Of a stretch of DNA of 64,000 nt, positions 1 to 13,000 are shown piece after piece. The DNA comes from Chenopodium formosanum (taxonomy: Eukaryota > Streptophyta > Magnoliopsida > Caryophyllales > Amaranthaceae). Position 1 is the stretch's first letter, and every line of letters starts with the position of its first letter. A program made the translations under genes and the position numbers. The notes beneath the pieces were generated by a model. It had not been told where the DNA came from. It saw only the letters and a list, made by a program, of their open reading frames with translations, and did no database searches. The stretch is from the NCBI GenBank assembly GCA_024500155.1, contig CM044867.1:11483632-11547631 (forward strand), written 5' to 3'.

Positions 1-761
1 AAAACTTTGATTTTAATATTGTACTCATCGAGACGAATAAAACTAAATCTTAGATGACTATTTTCCCATAATTTTTAATAGTTAAACAATTATACAGTAC
101 GTGAGACTAACATTTTAAACAGAACGAGTATATTAAATAAACACATAAGCAAAAGACTTATTTTGGTCAATGATGAGAGTTGATGAATGAAAACGGAGGT
201 TTAGGACCCTATTTATAAGGAATTAATCCGGAAAAGTATGGAATTTGATAAGGAATAAAACTACACGCTGTCGCCAGAAATTCACTCTGTCGCGAGGCGA
301 CAGACTTGTCGTTTGGCGACAGTCTGACTTAGAAGCGCTTTTCCACGCGGAATCCGATCTTTAATCAACTTGATCTACGGAATCCGTACAGAAGATAAAA
401 ACGTGTTTTTAAAGATAATAATAAAAATAATAATGATTATAATATTTTATTCCAAATAAAAGTCCATCTTAAAAATAAATAATTATTAAATCTAATAATA
501 TTAGAATTAAAAGGAACCTTCTAGAAACTTCTAGAAAGTTATAATTAATCCTAATAATTTTAGGAATAATAATTAACATTGGGCCCTCCTCTAGATCATT
601 GGGCCGTATGTAAATAATTAACCGGACCCATTTTAGTATTTTGGCCATAACTTCCTCAATATTTATCGGAATTTGGCTTATAATATATCCTTGGAAAGGT
701 CTCTTCGAACCCCATCCAACTACACTATTATTGGACCTTAATTATGGACCTTAATTAGAGA
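1..761. other. AT-rich sequence, no gene
   Basis: No supportable coding region. AT-rich except for a patch around 270-345 in which short GTCGC/GGCGACAG words recur in both orientations. This could be the edge of a degraded retroelement LTR, but no second LTR, primer site or terminal TG/CA pair can be matched inside the window, so no family is assigned. Confidence 0.4.
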
Positions 762-1450
762 TATAAGCCCGTGCGATGCACGGTCTAGTAAATCTTTATA
801 TTAATTTAAGATTTTTTTATATGAAGATCATTCATTAGAGATATTTGGATAAAATTCCTAATATCATAAGATAATTTTTTTGTTTTAAATTTTAACACTA
901 AAGTTATCTTTACGTGGCGCTTGAATTTAAAATCTCAAACCTTATTCTTTAATTTTGCTTAGTTAACAATTTAATTTTTTAATAAAAAATAAATGACAAA
1001 TCATTATATTTATTGGTTAAAGTAAGTCCTTTTCAAATGCGTTTTTTTTTTATACTTGTTCTGTTTCAAAATGTTAGTCTCATCTAGAATCTTTTAACGT
1101 TTAAAAAAATTAGGGGATCTTCTAAATTTCTCTTTATATATAAGGAAAAACATAGTGATAATAATATAATCATAATCTTAAAATACTAGATTTGTCATTA
1201 CATTTTTTAATTAAAAATTTAACCTGTCACATAAGCAAAATAAGTGAATAAGGTTTGAGATTTTAAATCCAAGCATCACGTAAAATAAATAAAACAACAA
1301 AAGATAACAAAAGTGTTAAAATTAAAAAAATATCTTATGATATTAAGAATTTTATCCATAAATCTAATGAATGATCTTCATAAATATACAAAATTTTAAA
1401 TTAAATTAAAATGATTACTAGAACCGTGCATCGCACGGGTTTACATCTAG
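762..1450. mobile_element. Inverted pair of Helitron 3' halves
   Basis: Positions 762-962 and about 1232-1445 are imperfect reverse complements around a 270-bp spacer. Each outer end carries a short palindromic hairpin (CCGTGCGATGCACGG at the left, CCGTGCATCGCACGGG at the right). The right arm ends in hairpin, short spacer, CTAG, T, the usual 3' end of a plant Helitron. The left arm is the same 3' half in opposite orientation, but with CTCT in place of CTAG. The block therefore looks like two 3' halves facing outward. The Helitron assignment rests on terminal structure only; no Rep/helicase is present. Confidence 0.45.
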
Positions 1451-1715
1451 TATATATATATAAAAGGAGAGTTTTTTCCCAAGTTTTTAGAGAGCCACGT
1501 AGGATCTAATTTTCTCAGCGCGCCAGGTAGGATTATAAATCTTGGGAGTAGCCAATTAAATAAGAGAGTATTAATTTCTTTTAGAATTAAATAATTCAAA
1601 TGCCACGTAAGCAAAATTGGCGAATGAGATTTTTAAGTTTAAATTAATTAAATATTAAATATTATCTTTTAATGTTACGAATTTTATCTAAATATATAAC
1701 AAATATTAGCTCATT
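1446..1715 (+). mobile_element. Helitron 5' end fragment
   Basis: Begins TCTAG followed by a TA run, then AAAAGGAGAG and a TTTTTTCCC stretch, followed by an AGAGAGCCACGTAGGAT segment. The same order (TCTAATATA, AAGGGGAG, TTTTTTCCCGAG, AGCGCCACGTAGGAT) is read on the - strand from 53147, which marks the two as one non-autonomous Helitron family. No 3' hairpin with CTAG follows here, so this copy is truncated, probably near the MITE remnant at 1747. Its first bases overlap the CTAG of the preceding block, so the junction is ambiguous. Confidence 0.45.
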
Positions 1716-1746
1716 TAAAAAAAATCAAACAAATATAATGTTGAAA

Positions 1747-1842
1747 TCTGCTCTGCTCGGCTCGGCTCGGCTCTACTCTGTTATCCTGAATCTGCTCTAT
1801 TAACCCCTACTCTGCCTAGAAGCTCAAAAAAATAGGGCCTTA
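1747..1842 (+). mobile_element. Remnant of a TTA-type MITE (GAGCA family)
   Basis: Runs of CTGCTCTGCTCGGCTCGG lead to an end reading AATAGGGCC followed by TTA. This matches the right end of the large element closing at 29182 (GAACGGGGCC then TTA, with AGAGCAGAGCAG repeats). Only one end can be seen, so this is a truncated copy. It lies just upstream of the FAH gene. Confidence 0.4.
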
Positions 1843-2059
1843 GTTTACCCTAAAAAGCAAAATTATACCAAAAAATTTTGACAGCTTGAAAACTAAAACG
1901 CACATAATGAGGGATTTTATTTTGTTGAATTGTATAAAGATTCGAGGGTATTTGATAAATTTTTAAAACAAGGAGATAAAATTTGTTAAAATTTCTTGGG
2001 TATTTGCCTATTTGGACAATATGGTGAAAAACCATTTTAAAAAAATAAAAAAATTGAAA

Positions 2060-2212
2060 GGAGATTGGAGGCAGCAGGCAATGTACCCCTCCTTCCTCCT
2101 TCTCTTTCCTTCATTGAAGCGGCTAATCTGAATCCTCCATTGAAGCGAGTTGTGAGCCTTCGCTCCTCCATCGAAGCGGCTTGTCGATTTTCTCTCCTCA
2201 ATTGAAGCGTAG
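2060..2212 (+). other. Probable 5' UTR exon of the FAH gene
   Basis: A CT-rich stretch with repeated TTGAAGCG words ends at AG|GTAACT (2212/2213), a good plant donor. The next coding exon starts at 3288 or 3301 and the true ATG is at 3302, so this would be a non-coding leader exon joined through a 1.1-kb leader intron. The transcription start cannot be fixed by eye; the start coordinate is approximate. Confidence 0.4.
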
Positions 2213-3301
2213 GTAACTTGTTTTTCTCAATCATCTTATATCTGTTTCACAATCTATCTTTGATCGTTGATTTAATTCAATAAAGGGTGTATTAAGGTAA
2301 ATTGATTATTGAACTATTGCTAAAAATTAATTACTGTAATGCTAAGAATTTAATTTGATGATTGAGTCAAATGTGGTTCCAATTCGATGCAAAACCCTTG
2401 AATGTTTGATGAAAATGTAATTTTTTTCTTGGATCAGATTGATTATTGAATTATTTGCTGCATGTTAATAGTGTAAAATATGTGCTTTTCTTTTTCTTTT
2501 GTTATTTAAAATCTTCTGTATTTGGATATTGGTAAACTTAGATCTTGAATATAAATATTTTTTTAATTTTTATTTTTAATTTTTTAAGTTTCATATCATT
2601 ATAAATTATAATCTGATTATAAATAGGTCCAAAAATCATTGTCATCTTATCCTAATTAAGCACAATTGCAGAAGTAACAATTTTGCTTTAAGATATGATG
2701 CACTTGTCAAATGGTTGATAAATTTGATAGTGAAACATTGAAACCTGAAATTAGGATCCTATCCACTAATATAGTTAAGATTGGGAAAGCTTTGATGGTT
2801 TTCGAAAAGCTTATCTTCCCATTTTTTCTTAACGAGTTAACGTCCTCTTTCTATAGTATACTAGTAATTCTTTTATCCCTATATTGGAAAAAATAGAAGC
2901 ATGTTCTTGTGTTTTGATCAATCCCTTTTTACCGAGCAAAGGATATTAAATTCATTTAGGTATTGTGACTGAGCGTGTTGGTAATATGCACGTTTGACTA
3001 TAGCAATGAAGCCATTTTGATGTTCAGTGTTAGTTTTTGTCTTTTGAGATTCATCTATGTGGATGAGGATTTTTCATGCGCTATTGACGAACTAACAATT
3101 CCATGTTTGATTTGCATTTAAATTGTGAAGTATGTCATGCGAGGGTCACCCATACTACTAATAAACAAAAAAAGAAAGATAAATATTTTATGCAACTTTG
3201 GCTATTTTCTATAGTTTTTAAATATCTAAGAGATGAATTTTCTGATTAATGCCTTTTTAATGTTGCTGCCGTGCTTGTGTTCTGTAGTTATCTAATCAAG
3301 G

Positions 3302-4407
3302 ATGGTTGTCAAGTTTGAGGTAGATTTAAATGAGCCGCTGGTTTTCCAGGTATGACTCAGCAAGATCTGATCTTTTGTTTACCAGTCCTTCTCTATTAAC
3401 TAAGTGTTAGTTGTTGCATCTGTGTCCTCTTGTTTAGCAGCTTACTCTACTTTCTTGTATGATAATGTATGCCACGTTTGCCATCAGTTTGCTCTTCCTT
3501 TCCAAAGTTAATGAAATCTCGTCATATCTATGTTATATACACGCTTCCTTTTTCAGCTTCTATAATCAGATGTTATTTTTTGTCTTCTTTTATACTCAGG
3601 GTTTCCCTCTTTCTCTTCTTGATTATGCTATTTCCTCTCCTATAATTCTTCATTTTTTGTTAGTCGACACGTTTTTGACTTTGACACAATTCACATAAGC
3701 TACTTTGACTTCATTTTGTAATTTATACTAAAGAAAAAAAATTGGTCATGTGGTCTTATTAGATTCGTCTCAAAGTAAATTTTTTAAATATCTGCTTTTT
3801 ATTTGCATATTAATAATGAAATATATTGATTTTTTAAATCAAACACTGGAAAACGTGCTTAAAGAAACATGTCAAACTAATATGAAATGGAAAAGTTGTC
3901 TTCACTTAGTTATATAAAACATCTAGCATTGCAGGTTGGCCATCTTGGAGAAGCTTATGATGAATGGGTTCATCAGCCTATTGTCAGCAAGGAGGGCCCT
4001 CGCTTTTTTGCAAATGATAATCTGGAGGTAATAATGTTTACTACTTGTGCTTAATTTTAATTTAAAATGTTCACTATTGGTCCCTTAATGGCAATTAATT
4101 GTTGCCTGTTTGGTAGTTCACTTTGTTTTTATAGCCAAGCAATATTAGGTGATTTTATCGGTTGTTTTATGGAGCTGTAATCGTTTTCTGTTAATATAGA
4201 AGTTTATATTCGACTTTTGGCTGTTTTTGGCTGTTAGTTATAATATTTGTTTTCGGTTGTTTTTTTTTTGTTTTTGGCTGTTTGTTATAAATTTGTGTTA
4301 TGAAAATTTGTGTTATAATATTTCTGTTAATCGTTTGTGTTATTTGTTTTCTGTTTTTGTGTTATTTAAATTTGTGTTATTTATATATATATATATATGT
4401 ATATATA

Positions 4408-4450
<43 letters not shown>

Positions 4451-5396
4451 GTATATATGTATATATGTATCTATATATGTATGTATGTATCTATATATGT
4501 ATATATGTATCTACACATATATATATATATTACAATTTTTTACTTTTTGATGTAAAAGCTGTAAAAAAAATTTGTGTCATCTTTTAATTTTGAAAACATG
4601 TTGAAAGGCGAATACCATATTATTGGGTGTTTGAAATGACATTTTATTTGGGTGTATGACCATATTATTAATTTGAAAGGCGAATACCTATCAAAACTTC
4701 AGCCAAAAGCCATTGGTCAAACATGGCCTTTTTCTGCCGAGGCCAATTTTGTGGAACTTTGCCCAAAAAATGTATCTGTGGTGTTTGATTCAACTAGTTT
4801 ACTAGAATTCCAATGTCTAGATGGCTATTAAGCTAGAGAAGTCACATCTCATGGACCTCATACCAATCCGAATGATGAATGTACAAAAGACTGAAAATAT
4901 ATAAATTAACTGAATGAAAAGATATTAGAGTCAAATAGGTCTATACAACTAAGTAAACCCTGATTTGATGGTTAGTGTTGAAGGCTCTTCTTTGCAATAT
5001 GATACTGATTAGAGTTGGTTGGTAGGCGTTATACTTTAAAACTTTTAGAGGAAGTTTTATCCCTCCATTTTAACTTTAATTTTTTGTGAATATGGGTCCC
5101 ATTTAAATCTACTTCTTTATTTTCCATCCTTTTTAAAAACTATGCCATCGCTCATGGAGCAAGTAAGTTGAGATAGAGCGAGTGTTAGTTTTCAGCTTGT
5201 TTCCGATAAACATAGACCCGGCCTTCAAGTTCTATTAGCAATTACCTACCTTTTGCATTTACTCGTCCTATGCTTTGTGATCCAATACAAACTTGACCAT
5301 CCTTGGAGCGGGAGTATATTTTTATATTTTATGAATGCTTTTCTTTCTTATAAAACTCTTTAGATTGCATATTTGATGTGCAGCTTTAAGATTCTC

Positions 5397-5460
<64 letters not shown>

Positions 5461-6122
5461 AAATTAGAAAGATGATGGCTTAATTGTCACACAAAATAAA
5501 TATAACTTACCTGCTTACCCTATGAAATTAACTAGTAAGCATCATTTTGTCTCTATTTTGGTTAGTGAGCCAAGGATCTAGCAATGTGGCATACACATCT
5601 TGACGTTTTACATGGTATCTCCAATATTTATCTTTCTTTTGGATATTTTGCCTCTTACAAAATTTAAATATCATGACATGTGATTGTTTTATTTGGATGA
5701 CTTAAATCTGTTATGAAATTCAATTCAAGGTCTCATTAAAAATTGCATAGTTATCATAAAACAGATTGTCATTGCTATTTTGTGGCTATCATTTTCAATG
5801 TACTTGTTTTGTACAATTAATAGCATGAATTAAAGATACACCAGCAATAGTGGTAGGTAATGTTTTTTACTGAAGCAATGTGTTGCATGGTCTCTTACCT
5901 AAATATTATCTATGTGAAATAGCTTTTAACTCGCACTAAGTGGTGGGTGATTCCGCTGATATGGCTACCAGTCACGTGCTGGCTTGTTTACGTATCTATG
6001 CAGAGGGGCCTTACCCCTGCTCAAGCAGCAGCAGCATTAGTCTCTGGTATCGTCCTTTGGTCACTGATGGAGTATAGTTTGCACAGATTTCTGTTTCATA
6101 TAAAAACACAAAGTTACTGGTT

Positions 6123-6170
<48 letters not shown>

Positions 6171-6205
6171 TTGTGTTTCCCCCCTTCAACCCTAATAACG
6201 CATCA

Positions 6206-6265
<60 letters not shown>

Positions 6266-7061
6266 CCTCCCTTCTACCCTAATAACGCATCCCTTGCAAT
6301 TTGCTTATATAAGCTTCGCATAATTGCTTCTATGAATTCTATGCTTGGGGCTCAATACTCTAATTCAAAGTTGGTAAAGTTAATGCTAAAATGAAACCAC
6401 AATTTTATTGGTACTAAGGATGCATGTTATTGGTACTAGACGACTTCCCAGTGAACATGATTGGTAAGGATCGGGAAGTTCCTAGGGAATTAGAATCTGT
6501 ATTACCTTCCTTTTCTCATGCTGAAGTCCTTGACTTGTGCAGTTGCGCATGTTCTCCAATGATATAGTATAGGCTTGCTTAATAATCAAGTAGTAGGAGT
6601 GATTGGATGACTGGATGAGAACAAGGTTGCTACTTGTAAAGTTGCAATTATTTGATTGAAGTCGTTGAGCATAATGGTGGATATTTCAAATTATAAAGAA
6701 TTTCTGCTTGTTTGTCTCTTTTAGTATTATCATTGCATCATTTATTTTACCTAATTTCTAAGCAATTTGTTACTGGCAGTTTATTTGAAGTAGATTTTCA
6801 TGCAAAATTGAATTTGTGAGTGTGTGTATGTGTGTTTTCCCCTTTTTATTCGACTTTTTGGCTTAAAGTAGCAACATCATCCTTAAAACTTGATAGTATG
6901 AAATACGATTCATCTAAATGTTCAATTAGAAAACCACATTAAAATTGCAAGAAGTAACACATAACCTGACATGAACATGAATTACACCAAAATTTGGTAA
7001 TAGTAATTTGATACACATTTGTTGGACACAACTAGAAATTTAACATTTTCTCCAATTATAA

Positions 7062-7096
<35 letters not shown>

Positions 7097-10000
7097 TGCA
7101 TCATTTAGACTTTTACACTTTTCACCCTGTCCTTTGTATTGTAATTTTTTACGTAAGAAAAAGTATATTCATGTGATATCCTGCTAGAATGGTCTCAATA
7201 TGTACTGTCAAAATATCAACTATTTGTAATCTATACTAGAAAATAATCAAAGATATTCACTATTATATTTATGCATCAGTATACTCATAACTCCAAGTGG
7301 TGCAATTACAAAAGCACCCAGGAAGTATTATTAAAATTGTTTTTATTGGTTTTTTATTTTTAATAAAGTGACCCTACCTCAATCTTATATGACCTTACCC
7401 AAAATTGAACTGGGTGACTTAGAGAACATTCAAGGTTCTTGATTCAAATCATTTAATTTTAAAATCAATTAACTACTTTAAAACTTTAGATTCAAATGAC
7501 ACCTGCTCTTAATTGGAATAATCCAGTGTAAAAAAAGTCGTGTGTAGAAATCAGAATCGAAGATATTTCAAGAGAAATAAATGATTCAAAGATATGACTT
7601 GGTTTTAAAAGGCGTGAGGCGCACCAAGGCGCAAAAGGAGCCTAGGCGCAAGGCTCAGGCGCGCGCCTTTCGTAGGCGAGGCGCACCTTAAGACCCTAAA
7701 ACCCTCCAAAATGATTTCTAGACTAATATTGTACTTAAAGCAACATATCACATCTATTATAAATGCATAAAGGGAAGCGTAATTTGACAAAAATCATCGA
7801 TAACTCATTAAAACGCAAAAGTATTAGACAAGTACTTAAAGACTAGTTAGAGTAAGACATAATTAGCATAGTTTAATTAAAAGAGAGAAAGAAAAGCAAA
7901 CATAGGATGGTCTCCTAAAGCACTAAAGAGTCTCCAAATCAACATCAAAGTCTTCAACATCTTTATTATCCGCATCTTCACCAATTTCCTCCTCACACTC
8001 ATCATCATCATCATCACTATCATCATCATCATCATCATCCTCATCATCATCAATCACCATTGGTCCCTTCCCTTTATTCCCTCTAGATGATGATGGAGCA
8101 TTGTTTCTAACCCTTGATGCCCCTCTAGTAGCATAGGAAGGCTCATTAGCCCCGATGGCTTTACTAACTGCACTCTATGTCAAGTCATCACCTTCAAACA
8201 CAAGTTCTTCCTCCAAGTTTTCATCCATTTTCCCAAGTAGCCACTCATTACTTTCATCAATATCATCCAAAAGAATGGGGTCAATGGTGTTTTGCCTCTC
8301 ATATCGGCGTTGCAAAGCTCGATTATATTTTACATAGACCATGTCATTTAAACGAGCTTGTGCCAAACGATTTCTTTTCTTGGTATGGAGCTATGAAAAA
8401 AATAATTTTTTACTTTATTAGTCAAAGGTTGTTATGAGCTATAAACATTATAATATTAAGTGTAAAACTTAAAGTGTACATACGTGTTGAAAAACTCTCC
8501 AATTTCTTTCACAACCGGTAGCACTACAGGTGAGGCTAAGAACCTTCATGGCAAAGCTTTTGAGATTAGGACTTGAAGATCCATAAGTTGACCACCATTC
8601 CGCTATTTAAAAAATAAAAATATAATTAGTTTGCAAGTATATTTCAAAGTTAAAAATATGTATAAGCTTTAGAGTTATAGCTTTTACCAGGTGATTTGGT
8701 TTTTCTTTGCCTAATAGCCATGAAATGGCCAAAGAGTCCGAAAGCACTTTTGAATGCATCTAACTCCATCATAATCTTATCTTGAGTTTCCACATCCGGA
8801 ACCAACCTTCCAATACAATTATACAACCCCGTCTCAATTTCTTCACAACAAACATCATCGGGTTGATCATAGAAAATTGACGGATTAAGGTAGTATCCGG
8901 CCGCATGCAAAGGTCGATGAAGTTGGCAATTCCACCTTTCATCAATGCTCTTAAAAACATCCCTATATTGATCTTCTCTATAAGCAAAACTCTTTTGGAT
9001 AACCTCTTTAGCCCTATCCATGGCTTCATATATGTAGCCCATAGGTGGTTTTTTCTCCCCATCAACAATTCTAAGAACTTTAACAAGAGGTCCCGTCAAC
9101 TTAAGGGCATACATGACATTCCTCCAAAAAGTTTCTTTCAAAATGTAGTTTTGTACTTTCTTTCCCATTGCTTGCTTTGACCACTTTGAATCAATCCATT
9201 CTTGTGAAGTCACCATCTTCCTCAAATCATTCTTATGTTTATGATATTGAGCAAGTGTAATGAATGAAGTAGCAAATCTTGTGACGGCGGGCCTATGCAA
9301 ATTTCTTTGATTGGTAAATCTCCTCATCATATTCACAAGAGGTATGTGGTTATATATATAACCATTCATGAGCATGCACTTCTTTAAAGCATTCTTTACT
9401 CTTGGAGTTTTTCCAATATCCTCCAACATCAAATCTAAGCATTGTGCCGCACATGGAGTCCAATAAAGATGCTTTCTTTTGGCCTCAAGCAATTTCCCTA
9501 AAATATTTTAAAACAAAAGAATAGATAGAAGTTATTCTTAGAGATTAAGGAATAAAAAATCAAATACAAAAAGTAAAGGAGTTGAATCAAATTTCTTACC
9601 TGCATCTACATAATTAGATGCATTGTCTGTAACCACTTGAATCACATTTTGCTCTCCAATTTCCTCAACCATGTCATCAAGCAACTTAAACAACAAAGTT
9701 GCATCTTTCACAATATCTGAAACATCTATTGATTTAATGAACACTGATCCCCTTGGAGAGTTAACAAGAAAGTTTATAATATCCTTCTGAGCAACAAAAT
9801 CACGCCAACCATCTGATAAAATTGAGCATCCTTTGGTTGCCCACTCTTTCTTATGCTCCTCCATTAGCTTAGTAGTAGTTTGGACTTCCTTCTTAAGAAG
9901 AGGAACTCTTAGCTCATGCATACTAGGTGGCTTGAAACCAGATCCATATTGCCCAATTGATTCACACATCACTTTGAAGCTATCATAAGTAGCTGCATAA

Positions 10001-13000
10001 AATGGAATTCCAACATCAAAGAACCCTTGCAACATCCGTACAAGCTTTCTCCCTTAATTGTTTATAACAAGCTCCAAAAACTCCTTGATCTTCCTTTCTT
10101 CCTTGCAATACATCCTTAGGAGTAGAAGTAACAAACATATCCAGAGGGCCTTTGTGTCTTGGTTTTTTAGGAGGGTTGCTACTTTTTTTTACCTGAACTA
10201 CCACCCTTTGAACCCCCCTTTGTGTTCATTACCTCACATTCAACTTCTTCCTCATTTTCCTCATCACCAACAATATCAAAATAATCACACTCTGGATTCA
10301 TCAACAATATCAAAATAATCACACTGTGGATTCATTTGAGTAGTTGCTTTAGCTTGTGCCTTTTTAAGCATAAAAGATTTTATTTCCTCCCTCACATGCT
10401 CAGGACAATTTGGGCACTTAGTTGTATTTCTAAATCCTCCAACTAAGTGTTGTTTTAGTCTATAAATCTCTCCCTTAGTTACTTTAGCACAAAAGTTACA
10501 TTGCCAATTATTCTTATTATTAGGATCCACCTTTCCATATTTTCTTCTCGGATCATAAGGGTCAGACGATCCCGTGGATGGAGTACTTGAACCGGTATTA
10601 TCCATATATATTAACAAGCTGAAAATAAAAAAAAAATAAAAAAAAAGAAAAGAAATAGAAACTCAGAAGTGAACAGTGAAGAGAAAAACGGTGGAGTATG
10701 TAACGGATACTATGCTTAACAAGGGCAGGGGCTTGATTACTTATGCAAGAAGAAGGAAGAAAGGTCAGCAAATGAGAATGTCAGGATTGGACAGCAAGGC
10801 AGACTACAAGCACAGCAGCCTCCAAGCAATCAGAGAGCAGGAACCTTGACAGCTGCAATAACAACTTTTGTTGTTTTCCTTATTTTGGCTGATTATGTAT
10901 ATATAAGAAAGGGAGGGTAGGAGAGGCTAGTTAGGCAAGATCTTAGTAATTTCTAGAGCTAGAGAGTGGTGCCCTAAAGGTGCTAAATCAGAGACTAGTA
11001 GCCTCAAGCTACTCTTGTTTTTGTTATTTCCATTATCAATTAATCAAAAGCTGCCTATTCTCCTCAAAAATCAAGTCTTTATTGCATAAATTGTTACTAA
11101 TACAAGTGAGTGTTACAGAGTAGAAAAAAGAAAAAAGGGAAAAAAGAAAAAAAGGAAAAAATACCTCTGAAGCTCTAACCGGCGGCTGCAGAGAGTCAGG
11201 TGGCTGCGAAGGGGCCGGCCGGTGGCTGCGAGTGGATCGGTGGTGGCTTCCTTGACTTATTTAGGATTTTAGGGTTTGTAATTTGGGGATCTATTGAATT
11301 TTCTCTCTCCCCGATTGTTTTAAGTATTTAATTTTTTTTATTTTATTTTTTTTATTTTAAAAAAAACAGAAAGCACGTGCCTTTTAATTAAGCATTCAGC
11401 GCCTATCACTATAAAGCTCATGAGGCGCGCGCCTTGCGCCTCATGAAAAGGCGCACCAGGCGCTCACCTTTTGTAGGTGCCTGCGCCTGCATTAGCTAAA
11501 GCGCAGCAGGTTGCGCTTGAGTGAGCCTTGCGCCTAGGCACGTCTAAGGCACGCTTTTTAAAACCAAGAGATATGATCAATTTTGTAAAATATGACTATG
11601 GTTCGAGAGAAAATAAGAGTATCTACTCGGACACTTCAGTGGAAGTGTGTTGAATCAAGAACAGATAGTAAATGTCTTTATTATGGTCGCTTTATTCTCT
11701 CTCCACTTATGAAAGGTCAAGCTGATATTGTCTAATGAGTTTGTTTAGGTTATTTTTAGAAATTTTATTACTTCAGCTTAAAAAGGCATCTTCTCTTAAC
11801 TGGAGTAATCTACTTTAGCTTAAAATGGCATATTCTCTTAACAAAAATACTCCAGCATTAACTTGTCTAATAAGTTTGTGTAGGTTGACCTTCAGATTAT
11901 GAAGGAAGGTGTGTCTGTGTCTACATGCGCGTGCATGTATGCCTGTGTACGTGGGTTAGTTGGTGTGTGTGGGTAAGCGTGTGCACAACCAGTTTTTGGT
12001 GGCCTCTTTGACATGATTTTAAATCTTGGCGATTTGTATTTCAGCGTACCTAATCACCAGATTAGAAAGAGGGGGGGTGTGGTTCCCAAAGCTTTGTACC
12101 GTCCTTTGACAAATGCTCCTTATTAATGATTGGTGTTGGCATGTGTGATCTCCTTGCTTATTTTTCCCTGTTCAGTATTTGGGCTAATATTGAGAGAAGA
12201 CATTTTATTAGATTTAATAATGAGATAAGAGAATGAAGTGCCAATACAAGTGCCTTTGGGAGACAAACTATGCGAAAGAAGAGCAGAAAGAAAAAAAAGA
12301 AAGGGGTAAAAAATTTTCAATTTGACAGCACGATAGATAGAGTCTGGGGCGACCCTATTCCTCCCTTGGACTATGAAACCTTGCCATAATGATAAGTAAA
12401 GAACAACATAATATTAAAGTAGCAAAAAAACGTTAATTAATTACAATAAACCAATTAACCAAATAATTTTAAGTAACAAGACAAATTCCAAATGAAAAAA
12501 AAGGCTATTAAGCACAAAAATCAGCTGCTGAATGCCAGTGAGAGCTGAGCAAGGCAGAGGGAATCCATAGATGTTACTATGCTGGAGGTTTACAGGTGGC
12601 ATTGACTCCAGTGAGACACTGAGACCACACAGACCCATCTTGTTTTCTCCTTTTCTTTTCGATATACATAAAGGAAGGTCAGAAAGAGAGAAGAGAGGTG
12701 AACACTGAGTAGTGCTAGGCTACATTGGTTTTTTGTTCCTATATGACATTTCTTTCTTTTGAAAAAGGATAATGATAAATGTTGTCCTGAGGGCTACATA
12801 TAAGAAGCCAAAAAGAAAGATTATGAATAACTATCATTACTTAACCTTTCAACTCGTGTTTTAGTCATTAATTTTATAATTTATACCGCATTTGGAAATT
12901 ATTATAGTGTTTATATGTAGCCCTTAAGGCTACACACATCATTACCCTTCAAATAATGGGTTCCCCCCCCCCCCCCCCCCTCTTGCAAGATTATCGATAC

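Noticed and set aside
2037..2234. 65-aa frame on the - strand over the FAH leader
   Set aside because: Repeats of TTGAAGCG in the leader exon make a repetitive peptide; no support as a gene.
4227..4587. Open frames rich in Tyr/Ile
   Set aside because: They read through a TA/TATG microsatellite inside an FAH intron; no domain or start context.
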